From contig FLMG01002963.1 in NCBI GenBank assembly GCA_900088475.1, positions 1 to 19,434 of the forward strand: 19,434 nt of DNA. The letters run 5' to 3'. Below the pieces are notes generated by a model, which saw only the letters and a list, made by a program, of their open reading frames with translations, was not told the origin of the DNA and did no database searches. Shown piece by piece: positions 17,001 to 19,434 of the stretch (positions within the stretch are counted from its first letter, which is position 1; every line of letters starts with the position of its first letter). A program made the position numbers and the translations under genes. This stretch comes from Hyphochytrium catenoides. Taxonomy: Eukaryota > Sar > Hyphochytriomycetes > Hyphochytriales > Hyphochytriaceae.

Positions 17001-19434
17001 TCATCCTGCCGAGGTGAAAATCCTCTACCACCCCGGAAAGCCACACATAGAACCACAAGAATAATAGGATTGGAAGGAAATGAAGACGTGAGAGTAAGGG
17101 AAGGGGAGAGAAGAGAGAGAAAGAGAGAGCAGGGAAAGGAAGGAGGACGAAAAGGGCAGCAAAAGGGAGTGGGAGGCAACCAATGGACGATACCTATGTC
17201 GAGAAAAATATGACAGAAGCAGTTAAGTAGACCGAGGATCATCATCAGGAACTAAGGGGCCGTAATAGCGAAACACGCCAAGACGGAGATACTCAGAAGA
17301 GATGATGGTCAATAAAGAAGACGATCTCAAGTGAAGAGAAAAGAGAAGCTCATCAGACCTGTCACGCTAAGAGACTTCATAGTTCCCGCTGCCCCTACGA
17401 GAGGATCAACCTCCACCGCAAGATGGCTGTTCGCTTCAAGAACCTTTGTCCCCTCTGCACCATCATTAGTTTCCCTATCCGAGGAAAGTGATCCATCGTC
17501 CTCGCACTCTCCTCCCTTTCCGCCTGCAGTATTGACACGAACCGCAGATCTGGTTTGGCCCGTTATGAATGGAGAGATAGGTGAGCATCATGAATGAGTG
17601 TCAGTGGTGATAAGAAAAAGAGACAACAACAGCACTAAGCGTAGATGGACAGACAAACAGATACACATCAAAAAGAAAAACGGTAAAGACAGAGAGAGAG
17701 GAGAAGAAGAACAAAGAGAAATCTAACCAAGCGAAGCCAAAGTAAGAATGCAGTACCATCTAGGGACGCATATGGAAAGAAGCCGCAAGGAGAAGGGGGC
17801 GTTGCCAACTGAAGAAGGGAAGAGAGGAAACTGGAGTGGAACGGTAAGAAGCAGACCGGACTGTTAGGGGGCAGTAGTAATGGGAGGATTAGGACAGCTT
17901 GCGCTCGGAAGAGCTAAATAAGAGAGAAAAGGATACGAAAACCTCTGTTCAAACGATAAGCGGGCCCTTAGCAGTTACGAGGAAGAAGACAGCAGGAGAG
18001 GCTGATAACCGGTCACCTGTTGTTGGGCAGCACCACGGACTCAGCCATAAGCAGAACCCTGCCTCCCGACCCTCCTCCCGCTATCCGAGGGGAGAGAGTA
18101 CTTAAGGCTGTGCATCTTTCTGCGTCGTACGTGTTCCCTCCTGCGCCCCCCCGGGCAGATAGAGTGCCACTCAAACGCAGAGTCCCTCCAGCCACAAGGA
18201 TGAGGCTCCCTCCACTTCATCGACAGCCAAAAACATTGGAGCGAAAAAGTGTTGAAGATAGCACACGACAGCAAAGCACAAAGATTAGAGTGGTTAAACA
18301 GAAAGGAACGTGAGAGCAGATAGAAAAGTACTACTATCAGCTGTGAGACAGGCGAACAGAATAGGGGGTAACCGTACGTTATGATGGGATGGGTCAAGGA
18401 ATGTCACTTTTCTCTTTTATCGCTCCACTCCGATAGCTCCACTCTCCTTGTTTGTTCTCACTCATCCTTAACTGTCTAACCTGCCTCCTCCTCCAGGAAA
18501 CTGTCCTGCCTCTCCAGGTTCACCGTCAACAGCAAAGGTGACGTTCTCTCCAATCGTCAGGTCGTTCAGTGCACCTAGCAGTAGCGCACCGCCGCCAGCC
18601 CCTCCTCTCGTCAATCGAGGGAGTACAAAGAAGTCAGAAGACCGCACAGCCCCAGCACCACCTCCACTGCCGCCTCGTAAGTCGTTTAAGGACTGAATGG
18701 CGATGTTAGTGAACGAGTATGATTGATAGGGCTTGTTTGATCTTTCTCCTCTCTCCCGCGGTACCCCATTCTAGCACCCTGCGACCTTCTCCAGTCTTCT
18801 ATCGCCTTCTTTAGCAGGCCTCTGCCACATTTCTCTGTCATCTCAGATCTTTGACGCTGCATCGGCTTTGTCCCTTCCTTCAGCTACCATTTCTTCTGAA
18901 AGAACTATTATAATCCACTCTGGTCCATTGCTTCACCTCGTTTCCGTTCTCCACTTTGTTTCTGACCTCGTCTAAGTAAAGGCTTCCGAAGGCCTTGTGC
19001 CCTTCATAACCTTGTCCTCCGATGCTTCCAAAGGATCCACCTGTCCCGCCTACGACAATAAGCGAGAAAGACGGACAAAAAGAAGTGAGCTTACAGAGTT
19101 GACTGGAAGGTTAAAGGGTTGTAGGATTGAACTTGAAGGCGGAGCGCAGTAACTCTCCCTCGCACCATAGGCAGCCGAGAAGTAGTTCTGATCTTGAACT
19201 ATGATAGCGGCACCGCTGCCGGTTAACGCTGACCCGTCAGCCACCAGAAGCCGGTCTCCATCTTCTGAGGGCAATTGAGAGCCAGGCGTCGGAGGCTGAA
19301 GATTTCCGACCTTATTGGGCCAGAGAATCGACAGATGACAGAGAAATATTATTGGATTAGAACGAGAAAGTGCAGTCACCTAAGGGGAACCCAGCAGGAA
19401 TCAACAAGGGTATGGCTAAGAAGGCCGAGAGTAT
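6783..19434 (-). CDS. Large multidomain secreted-type protein: Gly-rich repeats, LamG-like, GH43-like, EF-hands (5' end outside window)
   Basis: About 33 exons in the window, about 1476 residues, ending in TAA at 6783-6785. Exons in transcription order: 19434(partial)-19380, 19264-19166, 19049-18967, 18692-18481, 18214-18017, 17549-17359, 16946-16898 (or 16895), 16839-16807, 16658-16582, 16345-16146, 15776-15665, 15293-15022, 14711-14384, 14250-14173, 14049-13853, 13463-13395, 12949-12824, 12574-12464, 11939-11765, 11625-11540, 11224-11141, 10913-10844, 10543-10386, 10008-9931, 9650-9597, 9294-9164, 8964-8829, 8619-8474, 8200-8125, 8003-7881, 7808-7606, 7406-7166, 6962-6783. All are GT-AG and phases agree throughout. 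Domain order is Gly-rich region (residues ~19-280), LamG-like (~280-527), linker (~527-662), GH43-like part 1 (~662-917), a variable segment, EF-hands (~1015-1228), GH43-like part 2 (~1229-1270) and a Cys-containing tail. About eleven Asn-X-Ser/Thr sequons fit an extracellular glycoprotein. Weakest junctions are the first two exons, 14250/14384 and the 54-nt exon. Its substrate or ligand is unknown. Confidence 0.82.
9597..9650 (-). other. Probable 54-nt exon between EF-hand 1 and EF-hand 2
   Basis: It lies in the largest intervening stretch (9295-9930). It has acceptor GCACGCAG, donor GAG|GTAAAT and 18 codons with phase 0 at both ends, so skipping it keeps the frame. It encodes a helix-like segment (NLAARVRSLCE) that would lengthen the entering helix of EF-hand 2. 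Without it the two loops are only 25 residues apart, short for consecutive EF-hands. The acceptor lacks a good pyrimidine tract. Confidence 0.55.
10009..10385 (-). other. Intron of 377 nt in a degenerate EF-hand loop
   Basis: It lies between TDDYM and DILTPKEL, phase 0. No other exon of suitable phase was recognised. Confidence 0.55.
10386..11224 (-). other. Variable segment between the GH43-like part 1 and the EF-hand array
   Basis: Exons 11224-11141, 10913-10844 and 10543-10386 encode PFTPTSPRRGRAFPAVTQWD, NWSSVYLYATSTNMTKKLF and an acidic stretch ending in LDFLGYRITDDYM. I do not assign these to a family. Two sequons (NWS, NMT) lie close together. The last motif appears to begin a degenerate EF-hand completed by the next exon (DILTPKEL). 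Confidence 0.6.
11225..11539 (-). other. Intron of 315 nt with a short tandem duplication
   Basis: It joins NPIYSHYQ to DPFTPTSP in phase 0. It contains an exact 16-bp duplication near its 5' end. No coding evidence. Confidence 0.6.
11462..11493. repeat. Exact 16-bp tandem duplication
   Basis: CTACGGCCAGACTCGC occurs at 11462-11477 and again at 11478-11493 with no mismatch. A related GTCGGCC follows nearby. It lies within an intron of the large gene, close to the donor at 11540. Confidence 0.93.
11940..12463 (-). other. Intron of 524 nt in the GH43-like domain
   Basis: It joins EPWWTSLK to NGSGHRDHS in phase 0, the order expected in the family. The plus strand from 12170 to 12460 is pyrimidine-rich. 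No extra exon recognised. Confidence 0.6.
13072..13145. repeat. Tandem duplication of a 37-bp unit
   Basis: Copies are 13072-13108 and 13109-13145, both starting CCTGCCTTCACTCGGTGTCT and ending GATGTCGAT. They differ at two positions (T/A and A/G in the centre). They lie wholly inside an intron of the large gene. Confidence 0.93.
13171..13194. repeat. (CCA)8 triplet microsatellite
   Basis: Eight uninterrupted CCA units on the plus strand, 26 bp from the 37-bp tandem duplication and in the same intron. The plus-strand frame through it would give a proline run but lies opposite an intron and has no support as a gene. Confidence 0.93.
13464..13852 (-). other. Intron of 389 nt in the GH43-like domain
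   Basis: It joins GADKAK directly to VLYNNGSG, as expected for this family. Nothing else is seen in it. Confidence 0.6.
14173..14711 (-). other. Linker between lectin-like and GH43-like modules (exon boundaries uncertain)
   Basis: Exon 14711-14384 encodes a charged, Ser-rich stretch with no family I recognise (motifs SFPWRVVGEEKN, GELLVVHTDN). Its donor C|GTAAGT at 14384 is perfect, phase 1. The next exon is taken as 14250-14173 (QKSSIRDSSSDKAARRRR), which has the right phase but a poor GAG acceptor. An alternative uses a phase 0 donor CCA|GTTAGT near 14394 and an acceptor at about 14292, adding the residues RLPWDLVNLLLRD. Family members normally have a His-Gly-Gly motif before the first strand of the propeller; no coding for it was found on this strand between 14100 and 14720. 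Confidence 0.45.
14712..15021 (-). other. Intron of 310 nt between lectin-like module and linker
   Basis: It has donor GAG|GTAGGA and acceptor GACTTCAG, phase 0. The minus-strand frame happens to stay open through it, so some transcripts could retain it without a stop. No motif supports coding. Confidence 0.5.
15294..15664 (-). other. Intron of 371 nt in the lectin-like module
   Basis: It joins KARFSG to GLAAVGLYS in phase 1, an expected continuation in this fold. No other feature seen. Confidence 0.6.
15777..16145 (-). other. Intron of 369 nt in the lectin-like module
   Basis: It lies between HAK and VKSNRWYKV, phase 0. It contains a short imperfect direct repeat of GAAGCAAAGAAAG near 16109-16135 on the plus strand. 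No coding evidence. Confidence 0.55.
16947..17358 (-). other. Intron of 412 nt with a purine-rich stretch
   Basis: It lies between exons 17549-17359 and 16946-16898, phase 1 at both sides. On the plus strand, 17090-17165 is rich in GAGA/GGAA words. A missed small exon is possible because the sequence at this junction is not a recognised motif. Confidence 0.5.
17359..19264 (-). other. Glycine-rich repeat region of the large protein (possible beta-helix or autotransporter-like fold)
   Basis: The exons read GGTGGSFGSIGGQGYEG, then GGSGGGAGAV, GGAGGGALLLGALNDLTIG, GGGGSGGSLILVAGGTL, LSGTLSARGGAGG, AGGGSGGRVLLMAESVVL and VRVNTAGGKGGECEDDG. The alternation of GGGSGG turns with short strands such as 'L.LSGTLSARGG' is typical of glycine-rich beta-structured extracellular segments in protist and algal surface proteins. 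I recognise this as a pattern, not as a named family. The phase 2 junction at 18481/18214 joins GGGG to SGGS exactly inside a motif, which supports the exon model. The donor at 19166 (GTGCGA) is a weak match to consensus but is the one that gives the correct phase and motif. Confidence 0.75.
17550..18016 (-). other. Intron of 467 nt, no further feature seen
   Basis: It separates exons ending LPNN(R) and starting SAVRVNTAGG. The joined protein reads smoothly across it in a glycine-rich motif. The plus strand is purine-rich (17680-17720) but carries no recognisable gene. Confidence 0.6.
19380..19434 (-). other. Partial hydrophobic exon at the window edge (possible signal-peptide region)
   Basis: From the window edge the frame ILSAFLAIPLLIPAGFPL is open and ends at a phase 1 donor (TTAG|GTGACT). 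It joins in phase to the acceptor GCCCTCAG at 19265/19266. The hydrophobic run directly before the glycine-rich region would fit the C-terminal part of a signal peptide, so the gene may start just beyond the window. The frame is inferred from one junction only. An alternative is that the following exon starts at 19310. Confidence 0.4.

Noticed and set aside
18020-18313. Plus-strand open frame opposite the glycine-rich exon
   Set aside because: It is the complement of GC-rich glycine codons giving prolines and arginines. The minus-strand exon has matching splice phases and a coherent motif.
6783-19434. Splitting the large gene into two or three genes (lectin-like, GH43-like, EF-hand)
   Set aside because: Exon phases continue across every module boundary. 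No stop codon with a following promoter or new start is needed, and the GH43 motifs lie on both sides of the EF-hand block.
1-19434. Mobile elements, CRISPR arrays, prophage or bacterial operons
   Set aside because: No transposase or reverse transcriptase motifs, long terminal repeats, repeat-spacer arrays or compact operon structure were seen. The gene structure is plainly eukaryotic.

Overview
The window is eukaryotic nuclear DNA. Nearly all coding sequence is on the minus strand, as short exons of about 33 to 546 nt separated by GT-AG introns of about 100 to 640 nt. Open frames join only after splicing, with exon phases that agree from one exon to the next. The domain mix (a Pumilio-family RNA-binding protein next to a large secreted-type protein with glycine-rich, lectin-like, GH43-like and EF-hand modules) points to a microbial eukaryote, probably an alga or other protist. 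Stramenopile or alveolate relatives are a guess from memory of similar domain mixtures. I cannot name the species. There is no sign of operons, ribosome-binding sites, bacterial promoters or CRISPR arrays.

Layout in plus coordinates: 1-338 is the 3' flank of the first gene. 339-4611 (minus) is a 10-exon gene for a Pumilio/PUF protein of about 825 residues, with eight PUF repeats in its C-terminal half. 4612-6782 is a 2.2-kb intergenic region holding the PUF 5' flank, a three-copy 19-bp tandem repeat and a large purine block followed by a pyrimidine block. 6783-19434 (minus, running off the right edge) is one very large gene of about 33 exons in the window, about 1476 residues. From its N to C terminus it encodes a glycine-rich repeat region, a LamG/concanavalin-like module, a GH43-like beta-propeller interrupted by an insert carrying a run of EF-hand motifs, and a cysteine-containing tail.

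The two genes are head-to-tail on the same strand and have no evident functional link. The PUF protein should act on mRNA in the cytoplasm; its recognition residues predict the classical UGUAUAUA-type element. The large protein looks secreted or surface-exposed: it has many N-glycosylation sequons, a hydrophobic segment near the window edge and calcium-binding loops. Its GH43-like domain lacks recognisable forms of motifs expected in an active galactanase-type enzyme, so a binding or structural role at the cell surface is the more likely reading.

Exon models were built by hand from splice signals, reading phase and remembered family motifs. Most junctions are well supported. The less certain ones (first two exons, 16898/16895, 14250-14384, 9597-9650, 15076-15183) are marked as such.
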